64,000 nt of DNA, from the NCBI GenBank assembly GCA_964466115.1, contig CAYXMH010000001.1, forward strand, positions 248,001-312,000, given 5' to 3'. Position numbers and translations under genes: made by a program. This DNA is from Pseudolysobacter sp964466115. Its GTDB lineage: Bacteria > Pseudomonadota > Gammaproteobacteria > Xanthomonadales > Rhodanobacteraceae. The notes beneath the pieces were generated by a model that was given only the letters and a program-made list of their open reading frames with translations, had not been told where the DNA came from and did not search any database. Positions 24,485 through 32,839 of the stretch are shown piece after piece; positions within the stretch are counted from its first letter, which is position 1; the number at the start of each line of letters is the position of its first letter.

Positions 24485-26557
24485 ATGACCAGACAGGACA
24501 ACGTCATCAGGCTTTTGCTTGTTGAGGATTCGGTCGAGGACGCCGAACAACTGACCAGCGTGCTGCGTAATGGCGGCATCGCGGTAAGGCCCGTTTGTGC
24601 CGTCAACGAGGTCGAGCTCGAAACGCAGATGGAGGCGTTAACGCCCGATTTAATCCTGGTCAATGTCAATGCCCGGCAACTGAAGCTCAGTACCGTGGCC
24701 GAGATCGCCAATCGCGGCGGGAAGGATGTGGCGATCATCGCCGTGGCGCAAAACCCAAACGAAGACCAGATCGTCAACGCGTTTCGCGAAGGCGCGCGCG
24801 CAGTGGCATTGCGCGGACGCAGCGATCAATTCCAGATCATCGTTAAACGCGAATTCGAAAGTTTAACCCAACGCCGGTCAGTAAGGCGTCTGGAAGCGGC
24901 TCTGCGGGAATCCGAGCGCCGCTGCGATTCATTGCAAGAGTCATCGCGCGACCCAATCGCCTATGTGCACGAGGGCATGCATGTGCGCGCGAACAGGGCC
25001 TATCTTGAAATGTTCGGCTTTGAGGAATTTGCGGATATCGAGAGCATGTCGATACTCGATATGATCGCGCCCGAGGATGCCGATGATTTTAAAAACCTGC
25101 TCAAAAAACTGTCCAAAGGCGAAAAACCGCCACAGCGCCTAAACCTCAAAGCGCAACGCGCGGATGGCTCGACCTTTGACGCCGTGATGGAATTCGCCAC
25201 CGCCACTTACGAGGGCGAGACCTGCCTGCAAATCATTTTCCGGCAACAGGCGATCAACGCGGCGTTAGCGAAAGAGATCGATGCCTTACGCTCGAAGGAC
25301 CTGGTAACAGATCTTTACAATCGTCCGTATTGCATGGCGGAGCTTGAACGCATGATTGGCGATGCCACCAAAGGCAAAGCCGATCAGGCAATGATCTTGA
25401 TTGAGCCGGATAACTTCAAGCACGTGTTGGACACCATCGGTTTGGGAAACACCGATTTGTTGCTGGGCGATATGGCCAATATGCTGCGTCGGCATCTAAA
25501 GGATACCGACGTCCCTGGCCGTTTCAGCGACCATACGCTTGGTGTCTTGGTCAGCGAACGCGATGCCGAAAACACGCGCCAGCTTGCCGAAACGCTGCGC
25601 AAAGCATTTGAAGAGCGCATCTTCGAGGTCGGCACGCAATCGATCAGCGTCAACATCAGCGTCGGCGGCACACTGATCGGTGAAAAAAACGCCAGCATCC
25701 AAACCGTTGTAAATCAAGCCAACACCGCATTGCGTGTCGCTCAAAACGAAGGCGGCAACCGCATCCATTTGTTCGATCCGGCCGCGAAAGACAAAGCCGA
25801 TGAAGAGAAAAACCGGCATTGGCTGAAATTGCTGCAAGATGCATTGGCAAACAACGATTTCGTGCTGTTCTATCAACCGATCATTTCTTTGCACGGCGCC
25901 GAAGGCGATTTCTTCGAAATACTGCTGCGCATGAAAGGCCCCAAAGGCGAGATCGCCCCGCACTTTTTCTTGCCGGTGGCGGAGCAACACGGTTTATTGC
26001 CAGCGGTTGATCGCTGGGTGATCGCCAGTGCAATCAAAGCGCTTGCGGATCACGAAAAATCCGGGCATCGCACCACTTTTTTCATTAAGCTCACCGCGCA
26101 AACGCTGGAAGACCAAACCTTGCTGCCTTGGATTGCGCAGCGCTTGAAGAATGCACGCTTGCGCGGCGATGCGTTGGTGTTTGAAATGCCGGAAAGCAAA
26201 GTGGTCACCAGCCTGAAACCGGCGCGCGCGTTTGTGAACGGATTAAAGCAGTTGCACTGCGGGTTCGCGTTGGAACAATTCGGTTCGGGCTTAAATTCAT
26301 TCCAACTGCTAAAACACGTGGATGCGAATTATCTTAAGCTCGACCGCAATTACATGGCGGAATTGCCCAAGAACAAAGAAAACCAAGAGCGCGTAAAAGC
26401 CTTGTGCGACCAAGCCCATCACGCCGGGAAGCTCACCATTGCCGAATTCGTAGAGGATGCGGCGAGCATGTCGATCTTGTTTTCCTGCGGCGTGAATTTC
26501 GTACAGGGTAACTTCCTGCAGGAGCCGGAAAAGGTTATGAGTTACGAAGGCAAGTGA
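24485..26557 (+). CDS. fimX: FimX-like REC-PAS-GGDEF-EAL c-di-GMP receptor
   Basis: Cytoplasmic protein of 690 residues, the same length and domain order as Pseudomonas FimX, a c-di-GMP receptor controlling type IV pilus assembly. Receiver domain ~8-125: the phospho-acceptor position reads PDLILVNVN, with Asn instead of Asp. PAS ~140-255. GGDEF domain ~270-440: the signature is replaced by GRFSD near 345-349, so no cyclase activity is expected. EAL domain ~455-690: the motif reads EIL at 478-480, consistent with binding without hydrolysis. All three enzymatic or signalling sites are degenerate, as in FimX. No pilus gene is adjacent; a PilG/PilH-like receiver lies at 48979. Confidence 0.85.
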   Translation: MTRQDNVIRLLLVEDSVEDAEQLTSVLRNGGIAVRPVCAVNEVELETQMEALTPDLILVNVNARQLKLSTVAEIANRGGKDVAIIAVAQNPNEDQIVNAFREGARAVALRGRSDQFQIIVKREFESLTQRRSVRRLEAALRESERRCDSLQESSRDPIAYVHEGMHVRANRAYLEMFGFEEFADIESMSILDMIAPEDADDFKNLLKKLSKGEKPPQRLNLKAQRADGSTFDAVMEFATATYEGETCLQIIFRQQAINAALAKEIDALRSKDLVTDLYNRPYCMAELERMIGDATKGKADQAMILIEPDNFKHVLDTIGLGNTDLLLGDMANMLRRHLKDTDVPGRFSDHTLGVLVSERDAENTRQLAETLRKAFEERIFEVGTQSISVNISVGGTLIGEKNASIQTVVNQANTALRVAQNEGGNRIHLFDPAAKDKADEEKNRHWLKLLQDALANNDFVLFYQPIISLHGAEGDFFEILLRMKGPKGEIAPHFFLPVAEQHGLLPAVDRWVIASAIKALADHEKSGHRTTFFIKLTAQTLEDQTLLPWIAQRLKNARLRGDALVFEMPESKVVTSLKPARAFVNGLKQLHCGFALEQFGSGLNSFQLLKHVDANYLKLDRNYMAELPKNKENQERVKALCDQAHHAGKLTIAEFVEDAASMSILFSCGVNFVQGNFLQEPEKVMSYEGK

Positions 26558-26615
26558 TGCAAAATTCGGTGCGCGCAACCTTTCGCAGCGCACCAATCGC
26601 TTTATCGCAAGGGCT

Positions 26616-27509
26616 CTAACCCCCCAACTGCCGCAACGCAGCGATGCGCTCTTCGATCGGCGGATGGCTCATAAACAAACGCCCAAATCCGCCAGCCAAA
26701 TTTCCCGAAATACCAAAGGCGCGCATTTCTTTCGGTAATGCAGCGTCATCGTGCTGACCAGACAATTGTTGCAATGCTGAAATCATGCTTCCCGTCCCCG
26801 CCAACCTCGCTCCACCGGCATCGGCTCTAAATTCACGCCAGCGCGAAAACCACATCACGATCATCGAAGCCAGCACGCCGAGCACCATCTGCAACAGCAT
26901 GACGATAATAAAATAGGCAAAACCGCCGCCCCGGTCATCATCGCGGCTACCACGCAACGCGCTGTCGATCACACTGCCGAGCACGCGCGCAAAAAAGATC
27001 ACGAACGTGTTCAGCACGCCCTGAATCAAGGCCAAAGTGACCATATCGCCGTTGGCAATGTGGGTAATCTCGTGTCCAAGCACAGCATCGACTTGCTCGC
27101 GGTTCATGCTGTTCAAAAGCCCGGCGCTGACCGCCACCAATGAGCTGTTTTTGCTCATACCGGTGGCAAATGCGTTCATCTCCGGGGCTTGATACACGGC
27201 CACCTCCGGCATCCCGATGCCTGCGGCAGCGGCGTGACGTTGTACGGTGTTGATCAGCCATTGCTCGGCTTCGGTTTGCGGCTGGGTGATCACTTGCGCA
27301 CCGGTGGAGGTTTTCGCTATCCATTTGGACATAGCCAAAGAAATGAATGAGCCGCCAACGCCCATAACCGCCGCCATCACCAACAACCCGGTCAAATTGT
27401 GAAAACCATGGCGATAGGCGTAAACATCAAGCCCCGTCAGCTTCACAACGATACTCAACAACAGCATGATCGCAAGATTGGTAGCAATGAATAACAAGAT
27501 TCGTAACAT
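26616..27509 (-). CDS. htpX: Heat-shock membrane protease HtpX
   Basis: Zinc metalloprotease of the inner membrane that degrades misfolded membrane proteins. The 297-residue product has two N-terminal membrane segments (~4-24 and ~40-60), the zinc motif HEITH at 146-150, two further hydrophobic segments (~155-180 and ~195-220), and the third ligand in WREFRADAGGARL. The C-terminus MSHPPIEERIAALRQ is typical. It is divergent from gluQ with 112 bp between; no clear sigma-32 promoter was identified. Confidence 0.96.
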   Translation of the reverse strand: MLRILLFIATNLAIMLLLSIVVKLTGLDVYAYRHGFHNLTGLLVMAAVMGVGGSFISLAMSKWIAKTSTGAQVITQPQTEAEQWLINTVQRHAAAAGIGMPEVAVYQAPEMNAFATGMSKNSSLVAVSAGLLNSMNREQVDAVLGHEITHIANGDMVTLALIQGVLNTFVIFFARVLGSVIDSALRGSRDDDRGGGFAYFIIVMLLQMVLGVLASMIVMWFSRWREFRADAGGARLAGTGSMISALQQLSGQHDDAALPKEMRAFGISGNLAGGFGRLFMSHPPIEERIAALRQLGG

Positions 27510-27621
27510 GGCAATCCTTAAGATAAAACTCGAAATTTAGAACCCACAAAAAAACCGCAACATGATATGGGTAGCTTGGGTAGACTGGCGCACTTTCAAG
27601 GTACCGTAAATGTAAATCTTT

Positions 27622-28503
27622 ATGTCCTATCGCGGTCGTTTCGCTCCCTCACCGACCGGGCCATTGCATTTTGGCTCTTTGATTGCGGCGGTTGGCAGTT
27701 ATCTGCGCGCCCGTTCGCAAAATGGCTGCTGGATTGTGCGTATGGAAGACCTGGACCCACTGCGCGAAGTTCCCGGGGCCGCGCTCGACATTCTTGAAAC
27801 CTTGGCCGCGTTTGGCCTGGTATCCGACGAACCGGTGCTCTATCAAAGCACCCGCGATACTGCCTATGCCTTAGCGTTTGAGCGATTGCACGAGGCTGGC
27901 TACGTATTTCCTTGTTGGTGTAGCCGCAGTGAGCTTGACGACCAACAGCGTTTTCACCGCGGCGTTTGCGCCGCCCCCGACAACCCCGCTCGCCCACCCG
28001 CTTGGCGCTTACAGGTGCCCGATGCAACCATTGCGTTTTACGATGTATTGCAAGGTCTGCAAAGTCAAAATCTTCAACGCGATGTCGGTGATTTTGTATT
28101 AAAGCGCGTAGAAGGACACTACGCCTACCAGCTCGCCGTGGTCGTAGACGACGCCGACCAAGGCATTACCGAAGTCGTACGTGGTGCCGATTTGCTCGAC
28201 TCCACCGCCCGCCAAATCCATTTGCAGCGGCTGCTGGGATATCCGCCATTGAACTACTTGCACCTGCCATTGGCACTGGATGCTACGGGCAGGAAACTCA
28301 GTAAGCAAGACCGCTCGCGGCCCGTGGATCGTTGCGATCCGCTACCGGCATTGCGTGCAGCAGTGCAGTTTCTTGGGCTACCGATGGGTGATGGAGGCAA
28401 CGTCGATCAACTGCTGCGTAGCGCAACAGCGAACTTTGATCTTATCCATATGCCCCGCAGATCGGGCAATCGATTGCCCTGCAACCTCCGAGAACCGTCG
28501 TGA
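27622..28503 (+). CDS. gluQ: Glutamyl-Q tRNA(Asp) synthetase
   Basis: Attaches glutamate to queuosine in the anticodon of tRNA-Asp; a paralogue of the GluRS catalytic domain. The 293-residue product shows RGRFAPSPTGPLHFGSL with the HIGH-like His16, RMEDLDPLR, cysteines of the zinc site (PCWCSRSEL then GVC), and a KLSKQD loop. The anticodon-binding domain of GluRS is absent, as expected. In many proteobacteria this gene follows dksA, but here it lies about 19 kb away. Confidence 0.94.
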   Translation: MSYRGRFAPSPTGPLHFGSLIAAVGSYLRARSQNGCWIVRMEDLDPLREVPGAALDILETLAAFGLVSDEPVLYQSTRDTAYALAFERLHEAGYVFPCWCSRSELDDQQRFHRGVCAAPDNPARPPAWRLQVPDATIAFYDVLQGLQSQNLQRDVGDFVLKRVEGHYAYQLAVVVDDADQGITEVVRGADLLDSTARQIHLQRLLGYPPLNYLHLPLALDATGRKLSKQDRSRPVDRCDPLPALRAAVQFLGLPMGDGGNVDQLLRSATANFDLIHMPRRSGNRLPCNLREPS

Positions 28504-28554
28504 ATGTGTACAATCGCCGCCCAATCTCCCTTAACCTCACTATTTGGAGGAAAT

Positions 28555-29295
28555 ATGACCGCACGCATCGCCTTGGTCACTGGAGGCACCGGTGGCATCG
28601 GTAGCGCCATTTGCAAACGCTTGGCCGACTTAGGGCACAAAGTCGCCACCAATTACCGCGACGAAGCCAAAGCGAAAGCCTGGCAAACACAAATGAAAAC
28701 GCAGGGTTACCAGTTCACGATCGTCCCAGGGGATGTCGCTGAGCCGGCGGCGGCCGAAGCCATGGTCAAGGCGGTAGAAGCCCAATTGGGACCGGTCGAT
28801 ATCCTAATTAATAACGCCGGCATCACGCGCGATACGACATTCCACAAAATGAGCGTGATGCAATGGCAGGAGGTTATCAATACCAACCTCAATTCCTGCT
28901 TTAATGTCACTCGCCAAGTGATTGATGGCATGCGCAATCGCAAATGGGGCCGGATCGTACAGATCTCCTCGATCAACGGCCAGAAAGGCCAATACGGACA
29001 AGCAAACTACGCCGCGTCCAAAGCCGGTATGCACGGTTTTACGATTTCCCTGGCCCAGGAAAACGCGAAGCTTGGCATTACGGTCAATACGGTCTCCCCA
29101 GGTTACATCGCCACCGATATGGTCATGGCCGTTCCGGAGGAGGTGCGCGCCAAGATCGCAGCGCAAATCCCCGTCGGGCGGTTGGGTGAGCCGGATGAAA
29201 TTGCTTACGCGGTGGCGTTCTTCGTTGCCGAGGAGGCGCGTTGGATTACGGGTGCCAACCTGTCGGTCAATGGCGGGCACTATATGGGCTGGTAA
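28555..29295 (+). CDS. phaB: Acetoacetyl-CoA reductase (PhaB/FabG-type SDR), first copy
   Basis: NADPH-dependent reduction of acetoacetyl-CoA to (R)-3-hydroxybutyryl-CoA, the monomer step for polyhydroxybutyrate. The start is the ATG at 28555, behind a strong GGAGG, giving 246 residues. Short-chain dehydrogenase motifs: TGGTGGIG, NNAGITRD, the Ser in QISSINGQKGQYGQ, and the YAASK catalytic pair. NGQKGQ and the C-terminal VNGGHYMGW are PhaB-like rather than FabG-like. phaR follows, then a second reductase; phaA and phaC are not in the window. Confidence 0.92.
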   Translation: MTARIALVTGGTGGIGSAICKRLADLGHKVATNYRDEAKAKAWQTQMKTQGYQFTIVPGDVAEPAAAEAMVKAVEAQLGPVDILINNAGITRDTTFHKMSVMQWQEVINTNLNSCFNVTRQVIDGMRNRKWGRIVQISSINGQKGQYGQANYAASKAGMHGFTISLAQENAKLGITVNTVSPGYIATDMVMAVPEEVRAKIAAQIPVGRLGEPDEIAYAVAFFVAEEARWITGANLSVNGGHYMGW

Positions 29296-29307
29296 GCACA
29301 CAACCCA

Positions 29308-29335
29308 GGGCGCGCGCTTTAGGCGCGCGTCCTTT
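29308..29335 (+). terminator. Possible terminator after phaB
   Basis: GGGCGCGCG and CGCGCGTCC form a 9-bp GC-rich stem (one G-U pair) with a short loop, 13 bases past the phaB stop codon. Only a weak T run follows (CCTTTG), so it may attenuate rather than stop transcription into phaR. Confidence 0.45.
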
Positions 29336-29400
29336 GCTGAATAACCTCCTTTACGTATTCGAAACTGGTGCACCGCGGCATAATCTGCTAGCGTTGCTGC

Positions 29401-29886
29401 ATGGCGCAAATCCGTATCATCAAAAAATACCCGAATCGTCGGCTCTACGACACCGAAATCTCGAGCTACATCACCCTGGAAGAGGTTCGCCAGCTGGTCG
29501 TTGACGGCGAGGAATTCGAAGTGCGCGACGCCAAAACCGGGGACGATCTCACCCGTTCGGTACTGCTGCAGATCATCACCGAGCACGAGGAACATGGGCA
29601 GCCCATGTTCACCACCCAGTTGTTGTCCCAAGTGATTCGTTTTTACGGCGATTCACTGCAAGGTTTTATGGGCAGTTACTTGGAGAAAAGCCTGCAGATT
29701 TTTTTGGACCAACAGCAACAGTTTCGCAGCCAATTAAATACCTTGATGGGGCAAACGCCCTGGTCGATCCTGACCGACCTCACCGATAAAAATATGGATA
29801 TGTGGAAGTCCTTGCAACAAGGATTCCTTAACGCCGCCGCCGGCACCCTAAAAAACAATTCCGGCAGCAAAGAACCGAAAACTTAA
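29401..29886 (+). CDS. phaR: Polyhydroxyalkanoate synthesis repressor PhaR
   Basis: DNA-binding regulator that senses PHA granules and controls phasin and PHA genes. The 161-residue product has the N-terminal PHB/PHA accumulation regulator domain (IRIIKKYPNRRLYDTEISSYITLEEVR) and then the accumulation domain with ITEHEEHGQPMFTTQLLSQVIRFYG. It lies between two acetoacetyl-CoA reductase genes, which are its plausible targets. Confidence 0.95.
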   Translation: MAQIRIIKKYPNRRLYDTEISSYITLEEVRQLVVDGEEFEVRDAKTGDDLTRSVLLQIITEHEEHGQPMFTTQLLSQVIRFYGDSLQGFMGSYLEKSLQIFLDQQQQFRSQLNTLMGQTPWSILTDLTDKNMDMWKSLQQGFLNAAAGTLKNNSGSKEPKT

Positions 29887-29998
29887 GTTTTCCGGTAACG
29901 TTTGACAGGTTTCACCGCGCTCTCTAACATGTCCTTTATGCTGCGGCGCACCATGGTGGTGCGCTGTGCGTTCATCATACGTAGCAAGAGGAATTGCA

Positions 29999-30745
29999 AT
30001 GACTAAGCGAGTGGCCGTCGTAACCGGTGGAATCGGAGGGTTGGGGACGGAAATCTGCAAACAACTGGCGCAATCGAACGTGATTGCGATTGCGGCCGAT
30101 CTTGGCACCCGCGGCGAAAGGATTGCCGAGTTTCAACGAGAAATCGCCGGGCTCACCGACCAAATATTCTTCGAACCGTTAAACGTCGCTGATTTTCAGG
30201 GCTGCAACGACGCCATTCGTCGCATCGAAAAAACCCACGGTCCAGTCGATATCTTAATCAATGCCGCCGGCATCACGCGCGATACCACGCTGCGTAAAAT
30301 GGCGCCGGAGCAATGGATCGATGTTCTCAAAATCAATCTTGAGGGCGTGTTTAATATGTGCCGCCACGTGGTGGATGGCATGTGCGATCGCGGATTTGGG
30401 CGAATTGTGAATATTTCTTCGGTTAACGGACAAACCGGGCAATTCGGTCAAACCAATTATTCCGCCGCAAAAGCGGGAATCCACGGCCTAACGATGGCTT
30501 TGGCGCGTGAGGTTGCACGCAAAGGCGTCACCGTTAACTCCGTATCACCAGGTTACTGCCGCACTGCGATGGTAATGGCAATTCCAGAAACCGTGCGCAA
30601 TCAGATCATCACCAATATCCCCGTTGGGCGCTTGGGCGAACCCAGTGAAATCGCTCGCGTGGTGAATTTTCTCGCGGCGGATGACTCCGGTTTTATTACC
30701 GGCGCCAATATTCCGGTTAACGGCGGTTATTTCATGGATTATTAA
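29999..30745 (+). CDS. Acetoacetyl-CoA reductase-like SDR, second copy
   Basis: Paralogue of the first reductase, 248 residues. The ATG at 29999 has AGAGGA seven bases upstream. Motifs: TGGIGGLG (note LG rather than IG in the cofactor loop), NAAGITRD, NISSVNGQTGQFGQ and YSAAK, with a C-terminus VNGGYFMDY. By eye it shares well over half its residues with the first copy. It probably performs the same reduction, perhaps with different chain length or regulation. Two hairpins follow it. Confidence 0.9.
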   Translation: MTKRVAVVTGGIGGLGTEICKQLAQSNVIAIAADLGTRGERIAEFQREIAGLTDQIFFEPLNVADFQGCNDAIRRIEKTHGPVDILINAAGITRDTTLRKMAPEQWIDVLKINLEGVFNMCRHVVDGMCDRGFGRIVNISSVNGQTGQFGQTNYSAAKAGIHGLTMALAREVARKGVTVNSVSPGYCRTAMVMAIPETVRNQIITNIPVGRLGEPSEIARVVNFLAADDSGFITGANIPVNGGYFMDY

Positions 30746-30790
30746 AATTCGCGCCGTACGCGGCGTGGACTTTTATCGATTCCGTGCGCT

Positions 30791-30843
30791 CGCGCGAAGT
30801 ACATTCGCGCGGGCAACCAATGAGCGCTGCCAGCGCTCCTTTG
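30791..30843 (+). terminator. Two tandem hairpins after the second reductase
   Basis: An 8-bp stem CGCGCGAA/TTCGCGCG with a 5-base loop (30791-30811) is followed by a 7-bp stem GAGCGCT/AGCGCTC with a 3-base loop (30822-30838) and then CTTTGT. The second resembles a Rho-independent terminator with a modest T run. It separates the pha genes from the convergent secreted-protein gene. Confidence 0.55.
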
Positions 30844-30889
30844 TAAACCCCAGCCCCATTACGGGAAGGAAAGATTGTCAATTTTAGGT

Positions 30890-31957
30890 CTACGGCCCAA
30901 ACCCATCCAATAAGATCCGATCGTAGCGCTGGCAATCGTAGTTCAACGGAATGGGCGTGCCGAAATCAAGGACCTCGAAATCCTTGATCGTCACCCCATA
31001 CAACGAATGCGAATTAAATCCACCCGAATCGTTATCCGGGATGTCCGCCCATTTCGTGGTCGTGAAACGGTCGCTCTCTGCAGTTAATGGAATATTGCCG
31101 CCATCGGACAACAACATGCCGTACTTCTTTAACGACCGCAGTACCACTTGCGCCCCGGGTCCATACCCACTGATGTTGAAATTGCTGCGCAATCGTAGCC
31201 GAGCGCCATAAGGTATGGCGCTCGAAGGGCCGGTTGGTCCCCCCGCGTGCGTGGCCGGATGGACAAAAACACCGGCGCGAATCACCTCATTGGGCATGAC
31301 AAAGCGAATCGCATGGCCCAGATCTCCGTTCACCGCAATTGCGGCGGCAACTTCATCGGCATTGAACAACAACGGCGCCACTGGAAACCCCGCTGCATCG
31401 GTGCCGGTGCACTGATCGCCACGCCCTTGCGCTGGGTACACGGCATCCAGGTTCCAAACCACCAAGCACTGGGAATGAACGCCAAACGCATCCACCGTGG
31501 TCTTATACGATTCGAACAACGAATTGCCGCTCACCACCAACAGATGGCAATCGTTTTGGTTAACGTTGCAGGTATAGTTTGCCGTGCCTTCGATCGCTCC
31601 ACCGAGCGGCAGTGGAATCGATGACTGACTATCGCAATCGGGCGTGTAATACCCTGCGGACTTCACCAAAGTCGCAATCGGCGTGTTGGGATTAGCGTGC
31701 ACTATTTGCAAACTCATATCGATCTGGAATTGGATATTGCCGGTTCCATTGGGTGGTCCCCACCCACCTTGGTTATCCACCCAATTCACGATCGTTGCTG
31801 ATTGCGGGCTGATCGCCGCTTGGCTAATGTCCTGATTCCATACAGCACCGCTTGGGAAACGCGGTACCGGTGCGGCAATGGCCATACTTGCCGATACTAA
31901 GATCGCTGTGATCCCCACTGTGGGTTTGAAGACATTTTTTATGCGCCACATGACCAT
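30890..31957 (-). CDS. Conserved secreted protein of unknown function
   Basis: Exported protein of 355 residues with a signal peptide (hydrophobic ~14-28, cleavage near AIAAP). The central part has the pattern HAIRFVMPNE...FVHPATHAG, then GARLRLRSNFNISGYGP and VVLRSLKKYGMLLSDGG. I recall this layout from uncharacterised secreted proteins of actinobacteria and proteobacteria. No catalytic motif is recognised. Six or more cysteines suggest disulfides. It ends YDRILLDGFGP, the tail motif shared with other exported proteins here. It stands alone between convergent pha genes and DUF2058. Confidence 0.8.
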   Translation of the reverse strand: MVMWRIKNVFKPTVGITAILVSASMAIAAPVPRFPSGAVWNQDISQAAISPQSATIVNWVDNQGGWGPPNGTGNIQFQIDMSLQIVHANPNTPIATLVKSAGYYTPDCDSQSSIPLPLGGAIEGTANYTCNVNQNDCHLLVVSGNSLFESYKTTVDAFGVHSQCLVVWNLDAVYPAQGRGDQCTGTDAAGFPVAPLLFNADEVAAAIAVNGDLGHAIRFVMPNEVIRAGVFVHPATHAGGPTGPSSAIPYGARLRLRSNFNISGYGPGAQVVLRSLKKYGMLLSDGGNIPLTAESDRFTTTKWADIPDNDSGGFNSHSLYGVTIKDFEVLDFGTPIPLNYDCQRYDRILLDGFGP

Positions 31958-32047
31958 TCCCTTGATGCTGCTTTAAAGCAGAATAGGCGGCATAAAAAAT
32001 CAAAAAATAGAACCGTGTCACAACCCCGAACAAGCGTACCGCAGCCG

Positions 32048-32611
32048 TCACCAAATAATGTCCGCAGGTATATCGTCTTCGACTTTGGTGCTGTCTGGAT
32101 CACATAACAGCACCAGTGCGGTCGGTGAAATCGATTGTGCTTCAAGTGCTATCGAACGCTCAACCAATAGGTAGCGTCCACTCCATTGAACGATGCCGAG
32201 CTCACCTTGATTGAGCTTCGGCAACTGTTCCGGAGTGCAATAGACACGGCGAATCTTATTCGCGTGCGAGAAATGTCGCGGCAATTCGGCTTGAGGCGCA
32301 TTTAGCTCTTTACCTTTCAGCAATTGATTGAGCTTTTCTTTGCGTTCGCGCTTTTGCTGTGCAAGCAGTGCGGCTTCGCGCGTGGCCTGCTCGCGATCTT
32401 GTTTCTCCTGGCGTGCGCGCAATGCGTAGGCCTGCGCTAAATCCGGTTCGGCCGGCAATTTAGCTGAGGGCTTAGCCGTAATATTGGAATTTTTGTCCGG
32501 CCGTTTACCGGAAAACCCTTTCTTCGGAGACGGCGCCTTAGCGGCTGCCTCAACTTTCAGTTTCGACACCAAACCGCTTTTCAATAACAAATCGCGCAAT
32601 GAATCGGACAT
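32048..32611 (-). CDS. DUF2058 (YaiL-like) protein
   Basis: Cytoplasmic protein of 187 residues. The N-terminus SLRDLLLKSGLVSK, a Lys/Ala-rich charged coiled region (~65-115) and the C-terminal domain with NKIRRVYC, GQLGIVQW-like and DIIW ending match the DUF2058 family, sometimes called a nucleoprotein or polynucleotide-associated protein. Biological role unknown. It lies 10 bp downstream of slyX and is probably co-transcribed with it and gmd. Confidence 0.85.
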   Translation of the reverse strand: MSDSLRDLLLKSGLVSKLKVEAAAKAPSPKKGFSGKRPDKNSNITAKPSAKLPAEPDLAQAYALRARQEKQDREQATREAALLAQQKRERKEKLNQLLKGKELNAPQAELPRHFSHANKIRRVYCTPEQLPKLNQGELGIVQWSGRYLLVERSIALEAQSISPTALVLLCDPDSTKVEDDIPADIIW

Positions 32612-32621
32612 AAGTTAACGC

Positions 32622-32837
32622 TCAATAATGCGGTGGCGGCGGTTCACTGCTCGGATCGTGCGCCAAACCATTTCTGACAACGCCAAGCTCATCCCGCAGA
32701 TATTTAAGCTCGCCACGCAAATCGTGAAGCAACCGGTCGTGATTGGCGATGCTGCTGTTGAGCGCAGTCAAGCCTTCATCCATAAAGGCCAGCCGCACCT
32801 CAAGCTCACTTAAACGATCTTCGAATGTCGGGGCCAT
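32622..32837 (-). CDS. slyX: SlyX family protein
   Basis: Short coiled-coil protein of 71 residues (MAPTFEDRLSELEVRLAFMD...) ending in PPPPHY, the characteristic SlyX C-terminus. Function in the cell is unknown. I chose the ATG at 32837, just past the gmd stop codon. A longer frame upstream would overlap gmd by about 60 bases and has no support. Confidence 0.88.
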   Translation of the reverse strand: MAPTFEDRLSELEVRLAFMDEGLTALNSSIANHDRLLHDLRGELKYLRDELGVVRNGLAHDPSSEPPPPHY

Positions 32838-32839
32838 TT

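Noticed and set aside
26568..26594. Hairpin between fimX and htpX as a terminator
   Set aside because: A 7-bp stem with a 13-base loop and no T run on either strand; too weak to call.
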